Assembly: GCF_029960785.1 (NCBI RefSeq)
Contig: NZ_JASBQE010000030.1
Span: forward strand, 60,605 to 124,604
DNA length: 64,000 bases
Source of the DNA: Polyangium sp. 15x6
Lineage (GTDB): Bacteria > Myxococcota_A > Polyangia > Polyangiales > Polyangiaceae
Direction: 5' to 3'
In this document: piece after piece, positions 1-8,645 of the stretch
How the letters are laid out: each line of letters starts with the position of its first letter
Position numbering within the stretch: the stretch's first letter is position 1
Translations under genes and position numbers: made by a program
Notes under the pieces: generated by a model
What the model saw: the letters and a program-made list of their open reading frames with translations, nothing else
Database searches by the model: none
Told to the model about the DNA's origin: nothing

Positions 1-1189
1 TGGCGCCGCGGGCGCGCAAGAGCTCGGGGAAGCGCGGGGTCTCGTCCTTGGCGGGCCAGAGGCCGAGAATGGGCCCCGCGTTCGGCGTCCAGTACTGCTG
101 GGAGAAGTACGTGCCCGCGAAGAGCGCCGAGAGGCTGTAGACGGTCTGCGAGCCGGCGGAGCGGGCCGAACGAAAATACACGCCGCGCTTGCGGAGGGAG
201 GCGAGGTTCGGGAGCTTGTCGTCGTATTTGCCGGACGCGAGGACGTCGTTCCGCAGGCAATCGATGCTGAAGAGGAACACCGCGGGGTTGGCAGGGAAAA
301 CGGCGGGGGAGCTCGGCGGTACGGGAGGCGCGGCCTTGCGGTCGACGAACCACGGGGCCATTTCGGGGGGCACGGGGGCGTCGTAGGAAACCGTCTTTTC
401 GCGGAGCGCGCCGAGGAAGGGCGGAAGGAGCGAGCCGCTCGGGCTCTGCATGGCCATGGCCACGGTGGGCCGCGGCGGGACGACGAGCGAGGCGGCGGCG
501 CCGAGCGAGGCGACGGCGAGGAAGGAGGCGCGGAGGGGACGCAATCGGGCGGCGAAAGGAGCGAGGCGCGCGGGCCATGCGGCGCCGGCGAGCGCGGCGG
601 CGAAGAGGGCCACGGCGGCAAACGCGACGAAGAGGCGGACGCCGGCGTAATCGCCTTGGAGGAGGACGGGGCTGATCGAGAGGACAGCGGCGGCGACGGC
701 GGCGGCGACCCAGCGGAGATAAGGGCGCGCCGCGAGGCGGCCGAGCAGGACGGCGAGGGGGATGGTGAGCGCGAGGAGCGCGACGAAGAGGACGAGCAGC
801 GCCGGCTGGACCCAGGCGGCGCGGCCCGAGGCGTGGCGTTCGATGGCCGTCGCGAGGTCCGAGGGCAAGACGAGGGCGCCGAGGGCGAGCGAGAGCACGA
901 GGAGCACGGCGGCGGATGCGCGCGGGCGCGCGCGGCCGAAACGAACGTGCAGGCCCACGAGGCCAGCGGAGGCGAGGCCGAGGGCGAGGAAATGGCCGGC
1001 GTCGAAGCCGTGATGCAGGACGCGCGTGACGAGGCGCGGCGGCAAGGCGATGGACCGCGCGATGGTGATCGCATTCGTGACGGCCGCGGTGATCCAGGCG
1101 AAGAGGACCGCGTCGGGGCCGGAGACGGAAGTCCGTCGGGGCTCGGCTTCGTTCACGGTCTCGCCATCGGCAGGGAACACGGATGCCAC
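1..1189 (-). CDS. Membrane-bound sulfatase/phosphoglycerol-transferase-like protein (partial, runs off left edge)
   Basis: An open minus-strand frame runs from a GTG near 1189 to the window edge, so only the N-terminal ~396 residues are present. Residues ~25-250 form several hydrophobic membrane segments. A Pro-rich linker follows, then the start of an alkaline-phosphatase-fold domain: FLFSIDCLRNDVL is the usual N-terminal metal-site strand of membrane sulfatases and LTA-synthase-like enzymes, and SAGSQTVYSLSALFAGTY is the usual nucleophile region, with Ser or Thr at the nucleophile position. The catalytic C-terminus lies outside the window, so the substrate cannot be named. An upstream in-frame TTG is an alternative start. 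The plus-strand frames here are shadows. Confidence 0.7.
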   Translation of the reverse strand, partial: MASVFPADGETVNEAEPRRTSVSGPDAVLFAWITAAVTNAITIARSIALPPRLVTRVLHHGFDAGHFLALGLASAGLVGLHVRFGRARPRASAAVLLVLSLALGALVLPSDLATAIERHASGRAAWVQPALLVLFVALLALTIPLAVLLGRLAARPYLRWVAAAVAAAVLSISPVLLQGDYAGVRLFVAFAAVALFAAALAGAAWPARLAPFAARLRPLRASFLAVASLGAAASLVVPPRPTVAMAMQSPSGSLLPPFLGALREKTVSYDAPVPPEMAPWFVDRKAAPPVPPSSPAVFPANPAVFLFSIDCLRNDVLASGKYDDKLPNLASLRKRGVYFRSARSAGSQTVYSLSALFAGTYFSQQYWTPNAGPILGLWPAKDETPRFPELLRARGA

Positions 1190-1234
1190 GAAAGCACGTT
1201 GGCTCGGGACGGACAAGGGTGGAGGTGCAGGGCT

Positions 1235-1789
1235 TCACCAGGTCCAGAGCGCACCGAGGTCCAATTCGATTTCGTGGAACGGTGCGATCCGTTCGCACAC
1301 GTCCCCCTCGTACACTTCGACCTGTAAATAACCTTCGCTGGTGAGCTGATAGACTTCGGCCATTCGATCGCGCGGACTCACGAGCCAGAGGTGGGCGACG
1401 CCCTCGCGGCGGTAAACCCGGATCTTCCGCGCGCGCTCCCTGGGATACGTCTCCGGCCAGAGAACCTCGCAGATCCAGTCAGGCGTGAGCGTGAGCGCCT
1501 CGACATCGGGTATTTCCGGCATCCGCTCCCGGCGCCAACCTGCCAGGTCGGGCTGCAGCTTGTCCGGACGCGGACCGAAGTGCAGCACGGGGTTGCTCAG
1601 GAGGACCCAGCCGTCAGGTTCGCCATGGCGTGATGGCAAGGGGACGAGCTGCTGGATGAGGCGGGTCTTGGCCAGACAATGCAACAGGTGCTGGCCTGGC
1701 TGTACATGGAGCTCACCGTCGATGATCTCGGCGATCTGCTCTTCCGGGACGGCGTCGTAGGCTGCTTCGACTTCCGGGGCGTTGGGCAT
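1235..1789 (-). CDS. Uma2-family (DUF820) PD-(D/E)XK nuclease-like protein
   Basis: A 184-residue protein with the layout of the Uma2 family: an N-terminal helix, IIDGELHVQPGQH, then QPDLAGWRRER carrying the metal-binding Asp, then ICEVLWPETY in place of the usual EVLSPST segment with the catalytic Glu, then ARKIRVYRREGVAHLWLVSP with the Lys and conserved strand. The C-terminus is Trp-rich (GALWTW). The fold is a restriction-endonuclease-like core. The biological role of Uma2 proteins is not established, and they occur in many copies in cyanobacteria and Myxococcota. It stands alone between membrane-protein genes on the same strand. Confidence 0.82.
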   Translation of the reverse strand: MPNAPEVEAAYDAVPEEQIAEIIDGELHVQPGQHLLHCLAKTRLIQQLVPLPSRHGEPDGWVLLSNPVLHFGPRPDKLQPDLAGWRRERMPEIPDVEALTLTPDWICEVLWPETYPRERARKIRVYRREGVAHLWLVSPRDRMAEVYQLTSEGYLQVEVYEGDVCERIAPFHEIELDLGALWTW

Positions 1790-1804
1790 GCGCCCATCGT
1801 AGCA

Positions 1805-2839
1805 TCAAGAGGTTCGTCCGGGAACGTCCGGTTTGTCCCCGAACGGCGGCGGCGCCAGGTACCACCCGACAAACCCCATCGCCGCCACGCCCACGTAGAT
1901 CACCAGGAACACCACGAGTCCGTAGAGCAAGCCCGTGTCCCCGGGATGGCCGAGCGCAGGGAAGACCATCGAGAAAAAGAGCTCGCGCACGCCCAGGCCC
2001 GAGACCGAGATCGGCAGGAGGCCGAGCAGGCTCGCCACCGCGAGCAGGCAGACGACGTCGTAGAAGGCCAGATCGAAATGCAGCGATTGCGCGATCAGAT
2101 ACCCCTGGAGGTAATTCACGCCGAACGCGAGGATCGTCAGCACCACCGCGGACGCGAGGTGCCTCGGGCGCTGGGCGCGCAGGGCCAGAAGAAAACGATC
2201 GAATCCCTCGCCCGTGGGGTCGCCGAGCATTTTCTTGTAAAGCGCGCGCATCGCCGTCTGCGCGAACGAGGGAACGAAGAGCACGAGCGGACCGAGCGCC
2301 GTGACCAGGACCCCGCCCCACGTGACGAGCGCGAGATCCCCGACGAAGAACGAGCTCCATCGCGCCACGCCGACGGCCACGAACCCGACGAGCACGTAGA
2401 GGTCGCAGAGCCGGTCGATCACGACGACCGCGACCCCTTCGGAATAAGGCATCCCGAGGTCGTGCCGGAAGTATTGCGCGCGCAGCACGTCGCCCACGCG
2501 GCCCGGCGTGAACATGCCGACGAAGACCGACGAGAGGAAGCCGAGCCAGGCGCGCTTGCGTGGATAGTCGTAGCCGCGCGCCGAGAGCAGGACGTCGGAG
2601 CGGACGATCTTGAGCCAGTAGCTCGCCGCGTTCAGCGCGAATGCGAGCCCGAGCGGCAGGAGCGAGGCCGTCGCGAGCGCATCCCACGCAGCGCGCGCGT
2701 CGCGCATGCGCAAGAACACGACCACGAGCAGGGCCGGGCCCACGAGGCGCACGGCGAGCCGCACGAGCGAGCGCGGCGCGCCTTTCTTCGAAGCCTCGTT
2801 CGGGGAAGGATCGCTCACGAGCGCCTCGGTCTCTCGCAC
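1805..2839 (-). CDS. LPG-synthase transmembrane-domain family (UPF0104-type) membrane protein
   Basis: This 344-residue polytopic protein has about eight hydrophobic segments and matches the flippase-like transmembrane region of lysylphosphatidylglycerol synthases. Family-like segments are RKRAWLGFLSSVFVGMFTPGR, GRVGDVLRAQYF, VVVIDRLCDLYVLVGF and, near the C-terminus, LGLLPISVSGLGVRELFFS. There is no soluble acyltransferase domain, so it is unlikely to make lysyl-PG itself. Stand-alone members are usually inferred to move lipids or lipid-linked precursors. It ends 15 bp upstream of the Uma2 start and lies 19 bp downstream of the lipoprotein gene, both on the same strand. Confidence 0.82.
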   Translation of the reverse strand: MRETEALVSDPSPNEASKKGAPRSLVRLAVRLVGPALLVVVFLRMRDARAAWDALATASLLPLGLAFALNAASYWLKIVRSDVLLSARGYDYPRKRAWLGFLSSVFVGMFTPGRVGDVLRAQYFRHDLGMPYSEGVAVVVIDRLCDLYVLVGFVAVGVARWSSFFVGDLALVTWGGVLVTALGPLVLFVPSFAQTAMRALYKKMLGDPTGEGFDRFLLALRAQRPRHLASAVVLTILAFGVNYLQGYLIAQSLHFDLAFYDVVCLLAVASLLGLLPISVSGLGVRELFFSMVFPALGHPGDTGLLYGLVVFLVIYVGVAAMGFVGWYLAPPPFGDKPDVPGRTS

Positions 2840-2858
2840 GAAGCGCCGCCTGTCAAGC

Positions 2859-3572
2859 TCAGCGGAGCGAGTCCGTGATCACCTTGAAGCGACGCTCCGC
2901 CATGATCGCGTCGTCGTCCGAGCGCTGGATCAGCACCGAAATGGTGAGCTTGTTCTTGCGCAGGACGAAGATCTCGGTCCGCATCGATTCCTTCGCGAGC
3001 GTGAACTCGAGCCGCGTCCCCTCGACGTTCTCGCCGCGCAGGCGCCGGGTCACGGTGGTGCCGCTGTCCGGGTGAAACTGACCGCCGCGCGAGCGCATCT
3101 CCTTCTCGATGCCGTCCACGAGCGACTGGCTCAGCGCCTTCGGGTCGACGTCCACCGAATAGACCTGGAGCATCAAGAACGTCGAATCGGCCGCCTCGAC
3201 CGTGATGTTCGAAACGCCCGTGGACCTCTCCTCCTCCAGGGTCATTTCTTTCGGATAGCGGAAGGAGATCCCGTTCGCCTGGTATTGCAGGACCTGCTTC
3301 GATCGGATCGTGGCCTCGAAGCGCTCGCCGCCGAGCTGCACCTCGAACGGTTTGCCGTCGGCCACGGAGTAGACCTTGCCACCGATCGAAAGCTCGAACT
3401 GATCCCCGGGGCTCGTCACGTCGGGCCCGATCGGGTCACCGCTCGGCTCGGCCTCCGCGACCGCGACCGTGGGCGACGCGCCGCCCGGGCTCTCCGCAGG
3501 CTTCGCAGGCCCGCAAGCCGCGGCAAAAAGACCCAGGACGGCGCAAATGGCAAGACGAGCGTTTGCCCACAT
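2859..3572 (-). CDS. Hypothetical lipoprotein
   Basis: A 237-residue protein with a short lipoprotein signal: a hydrophobic stretch from residue 7 ending in LFAAAC, with Cys20 as the predicted lipidation site, followed by a Pro/Ala/Glu-rich linker. The mature part has alternating hydrophobic strands, including VYSVADGKPFEVQLGGERFE and EGTRLEFTLAKESM, suggesting a soluble beta-rich domain. No family was recognised. It lies 19 bp upstream of the UPF0104-type membrane protein and may share its transcript. Confidence 0.75.
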   Translation of the reverse strand: MWANARLAICAVLGLFAAACGPAKPAESPGGASPTVAVAEAEPSGDPIGPDVTSPGDQFELSIGGKVYSVADGKPFEVQLGGERFEATIRSKQVLQYQANGISFRYPKEMTLEEERSTGVSNITVEAADSTFLMLQVYSVDVDPKALSQSLVDGIEKEMRSRGGQFHPDSGTTVTRRLRGENVEGTRLEFTLAKESMRTEIFVLRKNKLTISVLIQRSDDDAIMAERRFKVITDSLR

Positions 3573-3634
3573 CGGCCCCCTACTGACCTTTTTTCCGCGC
3601 GGGCGTCAAGCATCGAGTACGCTCGCGCGCGTCC

Positions 3635-4327
3635 ATGCACGAGGCCGAGGCGAGGCGATTCATCGAGGAAAACACGGCGCCGTGCGCGCCGCCGCTCCTG
3701 CCCGAGATCCGGCTCCGGCTGGCGACGGAGGTGACGCCGCTCTGGCGCGCCACCGAGGCGTTTCTCCAGACGCACGGGATCGAGCCGCCATTCTGGGCGT
3801 TTGCCTGGGCCGGCGGGCAAGCGCTCGCGCGGCTCGTGCTCGATCAGCCGGAGCTCGTGCGTGGCAAGGCCGTGCTCGATCTGGCCTCGGGCTCGGGCCT
3901 CTGCGCGATCGCCGCCGCGCGCGCAGGGGCACGGCGCGTCGTCGCCGTGGACACGGATCCGCTGGCCGCCGTGGCGATCACGATGAACGCGGAGGACGCC
4001 GGCGCGACCGTGGAGGCGCACGTCGAGGACGCGCTCGTTCGCGCGGGTTTGCCGCCGTGGGCCGAGGGGGCGGAGGTGGTGCTGGCGGGGGACGTTTGTT
4101 ACGACGCGGCGATGACGCGCGTGGTTTTGCCGTGGCTCCGGGAGCGCGCGGCCGAGGGGAAGGTCGTGCTCCTCGGGGATCCGGGGCGCGCATATCTGCC
4201 GTCCGAGGGGATCGAGGAGATCGCGCGGTACCGGGTGCCGGTGATCGACGATGTGGAGGGGACGACGGAGAAATGGGGCGTCGTGTACCGCGTGACGCTT
4301 GCGGGGGGTGGGGCGTCCGTGGCTTGA
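3635..4327 (+). CDS. Class I SAM-dependent methyltransferase (ETFB-lysine / Nnt1-like)
   Basis: A 230-residue Rossmann methyltransferase. Motif I is VLDLASGSGLCAIAAA (SAM glycine loop) and is followed by the acidic strand VVAVDTDPLA. The N-terminal PPFWAFAWAGGQALAR is the signature seen before motif I in the protein-lysine methyltransferase group that includes ETFB-lysine methyltransferase and COG3897 proteins. VVLAGDVCYDAAMT matches the post-motif region, and LLGDPGRAYLP is also typical. The substrate is probably a protein lysine but is not shown by the sequence. Its stop lies 22 bp upstream of the Gre-type gene, so the two are likely co-transcribed. Confidence 0.82.
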   Translation: MHEAEARRFIEENTAPCAPPLLPEIRLRLATEVTPLWRATEAFLQTHGIEPPFWAFAWAGGQALARLVLDQPELVRGKAVLDLASGSGLCAIAAARAGARRVVAVDTDPLAAVAITMNAEDAGATVEAHVEDALVRAGLPPWAEGAEVVLAGDVCYDAAMTRVVLPWLRERAAEGKVVLLGDPGRAYLPSEGIEEIARYRVPVIDDVEGTTEKWGVVYRVTLAGGGASVA

Positions 4328-4349
4328 TGGGGGCGTCCACGGAGAGCGG

Positions 4350-4838
4350 ATGGTGCAGGTCGACAAACAGGCACTCCTGAAGGAGCTTCGTACGCGGCTT
4401 TCGGACGAGCTCGCCACGATGGCGCGGATCGCCCACGAGGCGGCCGCGGCCGCGTCACACGAGGAAAACAAGCCCGAAAACGACAAGGACATGCGCTCGA
4501 CCGAGGCGTCCTACCTCGCGCGGGGCCAAGCCGAGCGAGCGCGGGAGCTCGAACGGTCGCTCGCGCTGCTGGGCTCGATCCATGTGCGCGCGTTTGCGTC
4601 GGGCGACGGGATCGCGGCGACGGCGCTCGTGACGCTTTCGCACCGGGGCGCGAAGCTCGTCTGCTTCGTGCTGCCCGCGGCGGGCGGGCAACGCGTGAAG
4701 GTGGGCGGGACCGAGGTGCAGGTGGTGACGCCGACGAGCCCGCTCGGCGCGGCGCTGATGGGTTTGTCGGAGGGCGACGAAGCCGAGGTGCCGACGCCGC
4801 AGGGGACGAAGGTGTACAAGGTGGAGAGCGTGGCTTAA
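4350..4838 (+). CDS. GreA/GreB-family transcription elongation factor-like protein
   Basis: A 162-residue protein. The ATG at 4350 is preferred over an upstream in-frame start at 4299 because GGAGAG sits just before it and the longer version would overlap the methyltransferase. Residues 1-75 form a charged helical hairpin containing HEENKPENDKDMRSTEASYL, a pattern seen in Gre-like factors. The C-terminal half is beta-rich and FKBP-like, ending in SPLGAALMGLSEGDEAEV and VYKVESV, as in Gre proteins. Such factors act at the RNA polymerase secondary channel. Whether this one stimulates cleavage is not evident. Its stop shares the bases TTA with the stop of the convergent gene. Confidence 0.8.
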   Translation: MVQVDKQALLKELRTRLSDELATMARIAHEAAAAASHEENKPENDKDMRSTEASYLARGQAERARELERSLALLGSIHVRAFASGDGIAATALVTLSHRGAKLVCFVLPAAGGQRVKVGGTEVQVVTPTSPLGAALMGLSEGDEAEVPTPQGTKVYKVESVA

Positions 4839-5356
4839 GGGCGGGGCGCGGGCTCGTACGATCGACCGTCGAAGTGGAGTTCGACGTCGATCGCCTCGTA
4901 TTCGCCCGTGCGTGCGGTGTGCTTGATCAGGCGATAGCCATTCGCCGTCTCGGTATCGGTCGGCCGCATGTCGAAGGCGTACTCGGGACCCCAGACGGGG
5001 AGGTATTTCTCCTCGCCGCAGCCGAGGTAGACGCCGCGCATGCATTCATGCGTGCTGCCACAGGTGTCGTTGAAGTAGACGATGAGGTCGGGGAAACGGT
5101 CGTCGTTCAGCGAGCCCGCGAAATGGATCGTCTTCTGGCCGAAGCCGGGGTCCGGGGTCAGCATGAGGTCGTTCTCCGTCTCGGGCACGCGCGCGATCCG
5201 CACGAGCTCGGCCGTGCGCGAGCACGGGTCGGGAGGCCGCTCCGGCACCGCGGCGAGCGCCCCGGCGGATGAATTCGGGGCAGGCGCCGGTATCTCCCGG
5301 GGCGGAGCTCCGCCGCAAGCGACGAGAGCGAGCGCGAGGGGCAGGGAGGGACGCAT
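4835..5356 (-). CDS. Hypothetical lipoprotein with FG-GAP-like patch
   Basis: A 173-residue protein read from the ATG at 5356. A very short signal (MRPSLPLALALVAC) places the predicted lipidated Cys at residue 14. A Pro/Ala linker and then a Cys-containing domain follow: SLNDDRFPDLIVYFNDTCGS resembles an FG-GAP/VCBS calcium-type strand, and CMRGVYLGCGEEKYLPVW contributes further cysteines. No family was recognised. The longer in-frame upstream extension lies antisense to nothing real and has no coding character, so it was not used. Confidence 0.72.
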   Translation of the reverse strand: MRPSLPLALALVACGGAPPREIPAPAPNSSAGALAAVPERPPDPCSRTAELVRIARVPETENDLMLTPDPGFGQKTIHFAGSLNDDRFPDLIVYFNDTCGSTHECMRGVYLGCGEEKYLPVWGPEYAFDMRPTDTETANGYRLIKHTARTGEYEAIDVELHFDGRSYEPAPRP

Positions 5357-5364
5357 GCGCCGTG

Positions 5365-7008
5365 TTACTCCGCGGTGCCCTTCTTTTCGAGGTGATCGCC
5401 GTAGAGCTCGCGGAGCTTCGTCTTCAGGAACTTGCCGGTCGAGGTGCGCGGGATCTGCGCCATGAAGACGTAATCGTCCGGGAGCCAGAACTTGGCGAAT
5501 TTCGCCTCGATGTGAGCATTGAGCTCCTCTCGCGTGGCGGTCTTGCCCTCCTTGAGCACGATCGCCGCGAGCGGGCGCTCGGTCCATTTCGGGTGCCGCG
5601 CCGCGAAGACGGCCGCTTCGAGCACGGCCGGGTGGCTCATGAGCGCATTCTCCAGCGCGACCGAGCTGATCCACTCGCCGCCCGATTTGATGACGTCCTT
5701 CGATCGATCCGTGATCCGGAGATAACCCTCGCGATCGATCGTGACGACGTCGCCCGTCTTGAACCATCCATCCTCGGTGAACCGATCGGGGCCCTCGCCG
5801 CCGAAATACGAGGAGGCGACCCAGGGGCCGCGCACCTCGAGCTCGCCCATGGTCTCGCCGTCCCACGGGAGGATCTGGCCATCCTCGCCGACGTGCCGCT
5901 GCTCGACGAACGGCACGGCATACCCCTGCGACGCTTTACACCCGAGCTTCGTGGCATCGTCCGTGTGGGACAAACCGTGCTTGACCCGCGCGAGCGTGCC
6001 CACGGGGTTCGTCTCGGTCATTCCCCAGGCGTGGGTGACGTCGATGCCGTGCCGCGATTTGAAGCCGTCGATGAGGGCCGGCGGCGCCGCCGAGCCGCCG
6101 ATGACCGTGGAGCGGATCGCCGAGAGGTCCCACTTGCCGGGGTGCTGATCGAGGAGCTGGAGGATGCCGAGCCATATCGTGGGCACGCCCGCCGCAATCG
6201 TGACCTTCTCGGCGGCGATGAGATCGAGCAGGCTCGGCGGGTCGAGGTGCGGGCCGGGAAAGACGAGCTTGGAGCCGGCCATGACGGCCGCATACGGCAG
6301 GCCCCAGGCGGCGGCGTGGAACATGGGCACGACGGGCAGGACCGTGTCGGCTTCGCGGACGCCGATGGTATCGGCATTGCACACGACGAGCGTGTGAAGG
6401 ACGGTCGAGCGATGGCTGTAGACGACGCCCTTGGGGTTGCCCGTGGTGCCCGAGGTGTAGCAGATCATCGCGGCGCTGCGCTCGTCGAGCGTGGGCCAGG
6501 GGTATTCGTCTTTTTCGGGGGCGATGAGCTCCTCGTAATCGATCTCGGCGCTCGTCGCCTCGCCCTGCGCGGGGCAGTCGGGGATGACGACGACATGCCG
6601 GACCGAGCGGACCTGGTCGGCGAACTTGCGCCAGAGCGGCAGGAGCGAGCGGTCGACGACGACGACCTTGTCCTCGGCGTGATTGGCAATGTAGCCGAGC
6701 TCGTTCGGGTGGAGCCGGAGGTTCAAGGTGTGGACGACGGCGCCCATGGCCGGCGCGCCGAGGTAGACCTCGAGGTGACGCTGGTGATTCCACGAGAGCG
6801 TGGCGACCCGATCGCCCGGACGAACCCCGAGGCGCGCGAGCGCGCCCGCGAGCTTCGCGGTGCGGCGGTAGAAGTCTCCGTACGTGGCGCGGACGAGGGT
6901 CTTGTCCGGGAGGCGCGAGACGATCTCGTTGCGGCCGAAGAAGGTGCGCGCGCGTTCGAGAAAATGCGTGAGGGTGAGCGGAAAGTCCATCATGCGTCCG
7001 GCAAGCAT
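5365..7008 (-). CDS. Long-chain fatty-acid acyl-CoA synthetase (AMP-forming)
   Basis: This 547-residue ANL-superfamily enzyme activates a carboxylic acid with ATP to an acyl-adenylate and transfers it to CoA. The P-loop is [18 protein letters not shown]. The A5-type motif is [11 protein letters not shown], the hinge/adenine region is [19 protein letters not shown] then [15 protein letters not shown], and the catalytic lysine segment is [10 protein letters not shown] near the C-terminus. The substrate is not fixed by sequence, but overall layout is closest to medium/long-chain fatty-acyl-CoA ligases. The ATG at 7008 follows GAGGAG at ideal spacing, which excludes the much longer in-frame extension. 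Confidence 0.9.
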   Translation of the reverse strand: MLAGRMMDFPLTLTHFLERARTFFGRNEIVSRLPDKTLVRATYGDFYRRTAKLAGALARLGVRPGDRVATLSWNHQRHLEVYLGAPAMGAVVHTLNLRLHPNELGYIANHAEDKVVVVDRSLLPLWRKFADQVRSVRHVVVIPDCPAQGEATSAEIDYEELIAPEKDEYPWPTLDERSAAMICYTSGTTGNPKGVVYSHRSTVLHTLVVCNADTIGVREADTVLPVVPMFHAAAWGLPYAAVMAGSKLVFPGPHLDPPSLLDLIAAEKVTIAAGVPTIWLGILQLLDQHPGKWDLSAIRSTVIGGSAAPPALIDGFKSRHGIDVTHAWGMTETNPVGTLARVKHGLSHTDDATKLGCKASQGYAVPFVEQRHVGEDGQILPWDGETMGELEVRGPWVASSYFGGEGPDRFTEDGWFKTGDVVTIDREGYLRITDRSKDVIKSGGEWISSVALENALMSHPAVLEAAVFAARHPKWTERPLAAIVLKEGKTATREELNAHIEAKFAKFWLPDDYVFMAQIPRTSTGKFLKTKLRELYGDHLEKKGTAE

Positions 7009-7091
7009 CGTCGACTCCTCTCGTGGATGGGGAGCGGGCGGCGGGGATGTTAGCCGGGATGCGGACGAAAACGGAAGGGGCGTGCGCGGCG

Positions 7092-7913
7092 TCAGCGCGA
7101 ATCGTAACCGAGCGTCAGCATCGGGACGAGGCTCACGCCGAGCGCGCTCTCCCTGACGGAGACGCCTGCGGTGCCGTTCGGTCCGTCCGCGCGGGTGGTC
7201 ACGAAAACCGCGCTCGGGTGGAAGAGCAAGAGCGCGTCGATGCCGATGTTGAAGCCGCCGCGGCGGCGCGAGGGGCCGCTCGGGTTCGCGGTGGAGAGGC
7301 CAAACCGGAGATTGAGGCCCGGCTTGAAGCCGGCGGAGGCGATTTCGGTGACCTCGGCGACGCCGTCGATGCTCACGCCGGTGGTGATGCCGCCGAGGGC
7401 GCCGCGCGCGAGGACGGGGCCGCCGCCGACGTAGAATCGGTTCTTGAAAATGGCCTCGGCAATGGCGCCGACATACCAGTACGAGATGGCCGAGACGCCC
7501 ACGCTGAGGCCATCGAATCCGATATCGGCGCTGAACCCGAAGCCGCCGGTGCCGCCGATGGCGGCGTAGGCGCTGAAGATGTTCGAGACCTGGTAGCCGA
7601 TACGGCCCTCGCCGCCGATGGTGAACATCGATTGCGGCAGGTGCCATCCGAGGTTGCCGGAGACACCCCAACGAACACGTCCGCCCGGATCCAGGTCTTT
7701 TTCGTCCTTCTTTTCCTCCTCTTTGGGTGCCTCCGTGGGGGGCACCGGGGTCGCGGCGGGGGGCGGCGGCGCGGCGGCGTCGGGCGGCGGCGCGGTGGTG
7801 TCGGCCGGCGGAGGCGGCGGCGGCGCGGAGGTGTCGCCGGTTTGGCCCTGCGCGAACGCGGTGGAGGCGGTGAGGGAGACGAATGCCGTGAGGATCAGGG
7901 TTCGTTTGAGCAT
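7092..7913 (-). CDS. Secreted/outer-membrane beta-barrel-like protein
   Basis: A 273-residue protein with a clear Sec signal peptide (hydrophobic residues 5-20, AFAQG cleavage region). A 50-residue Pro/Ala/Asp-rich linker and a KEEEKKDEKD stretch follow. The remaining ~190 residues are Gly-rich alternating strands, such as GRIGYQVSNIFSAYAAIGG and FYVGGGPVLARGALGG, ending in LTLGYDSR. This is typical of small beta-barrel proteins. The ligand or role is unknown. An 18-bp near-palindrome lies 37 bp upstream of the start. Confidence 0.72.
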   Translation of the reverse strand: MLKRTLILTAFVSLTASTAFAQGQTGDTSAPPPPPPADTTAPPPDAAAPPPPAATPVPPTEAPKEEEKKDEKDLDPGGRVRWGVSGNLGWHLPQSMFTIGGEGRIGYQVSNIFSAYAAIGGTGGFGFSADIGFDGLSVGVSAISYWYVGAIAEAIFKNRFYVGGGPVLARGALGGITTGVSIDGVAEVTEIASAGFKPGLNLRFGLSTANPSGPSRRRGGFNIGIDALLLFHPSAVFVTTRADGPNGTAGVSVRESALGVSLVPMLTLGYDSR

Positions 7914-8256
7914 AGGCCTCGATGGGGTGGGGGAGCGTTGCGACCTGGCACGTTCCCAATTGGAAACGAATACCATCCCCGTGATGCCGTTGGCAACGGC
8001 CGGATCGTCTTGCGAAAGCGCGATTTTTCCGACCAGCGCCTTGAATATCTTTCCGAGTTCCACGTCGGCGTCCTCCGCGCAGGTGCCCACGAGTTCGCGG
8101 CTCGACCGAGCTGGGCTCGTGATTGTGCGGTGTGTCAAAGCCGGTGGTAAACGGAGAATGCAGGCGTCGAAAGCTTGTTCGTGGGCGGCAATGCCGAGGG
8201 CAAACGTCGATTTCGGAGACGGCGCCGCCGGTCTCGCTCTGCTACACGAATGAATC
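7914..8256. other. 343-bp intergenic region between two minus-strand genes
   Basis: No convincing gene is present. Open frames exist on both strands but lack start signals and recognisable protein features. Its G+C is visibly lower than in the flanking genes. The only feature seen is the near-palindrome at 7951-7968. Confidence 0.5.
7951..7968. promoter_or_regulatory. Near-perfect 18-bp palindrome, candidate operator
   Basis: CGTTCCCAATTGGAAACG pairs at 8 of 9 half-site positions around a central CCAATTGG. It lies 37 bp upstream of the ATG of the beta-barrel-like gene, where a dimeric repressor or activator could act. The regulator is unknown. Confidence 0.4.
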
Positions 8257-8616
8257 TCAAGGCATCTGCGTGAGCTCGACGGCCTGCTCGACGCGTTCCC
8301 CGCAGATGCAGCAGCCCTCCCCCTGCGGCTCGGGCAATACGATCGAGACCGTCTTCGGAGCATACCCCGTCGCGGAGACCTGAACCGAATAGGTCCCGGC
8401 GGCGACAAAGCAGTAGTGCTCCGATGCATGCTCCGGGCAGGGGTCGTTGCCGATGGCGACCTTGGCGTCGAAGAGCGCCTCTTTCGTGGTCGCGTCGACG
8501 GCGGTCACGACGATGGAGCCCTGCAGGCAAGCACAATCGATCTCGCCGCATTCGTCGCAGCCGGCGAGGGTGAGCAGGGAGAGGAGGCAGGCCGAGGCGA
8601 GGAGGTGGCGGAGCAT
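8257..8616 (-). CDS. Small Cys-rich lipoprotein with carboxypeptidase-regulatory/PEGA-like fold (copy 1)
   Basis: A 119-residue protein. The signal ends in LTLAGC (Cys20 lipidated). The mature part has the strand pattern of small Ig-like carboxypeptidase-regulatory or PEGA domains: SIVVTAVDATTKEALFDAKV, then GTYSVQVSATGYAPKTVSIV. Pairs of cysteines (CDECGEIDCAC near the N-terminus, GEGCCICGE near the C-terminus) may form disulphides or bind metal. It is a clear paralogue of the gene immediately upstream (8646-9002), so the pair is a tandem duplication. Confidence 0.75.
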   Translation of the reverse strand: MLRHLLASACLLSLLTLAGCDECGEIDCACLQGSIVVTAVDATTKEALFDAKVAIGNDPCPEHASEHYCFVAAGTYSVQVSATGYAPKTVSIVLPEPQGEGCCICGERVEQAVELTQMP

Positions 8617-8645
8617 GGAGAGGTATCTATCATGTTCGCCGCCTC

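Noticed and set aside
4835..4838. Stops of convergent genes sharing TTA
   Set aside because: A curious overlap, but a simple result of compact convergent genes; no function suggested.
7914..8256. A minus-strand open frame between the barrel-like and lipoprotein genes
   Set aside because: It is in frame with the barrel-like gene's upstream region but lacks a start signal. The signal peptide at 7913 marks the true start, and the region looks intergenic.
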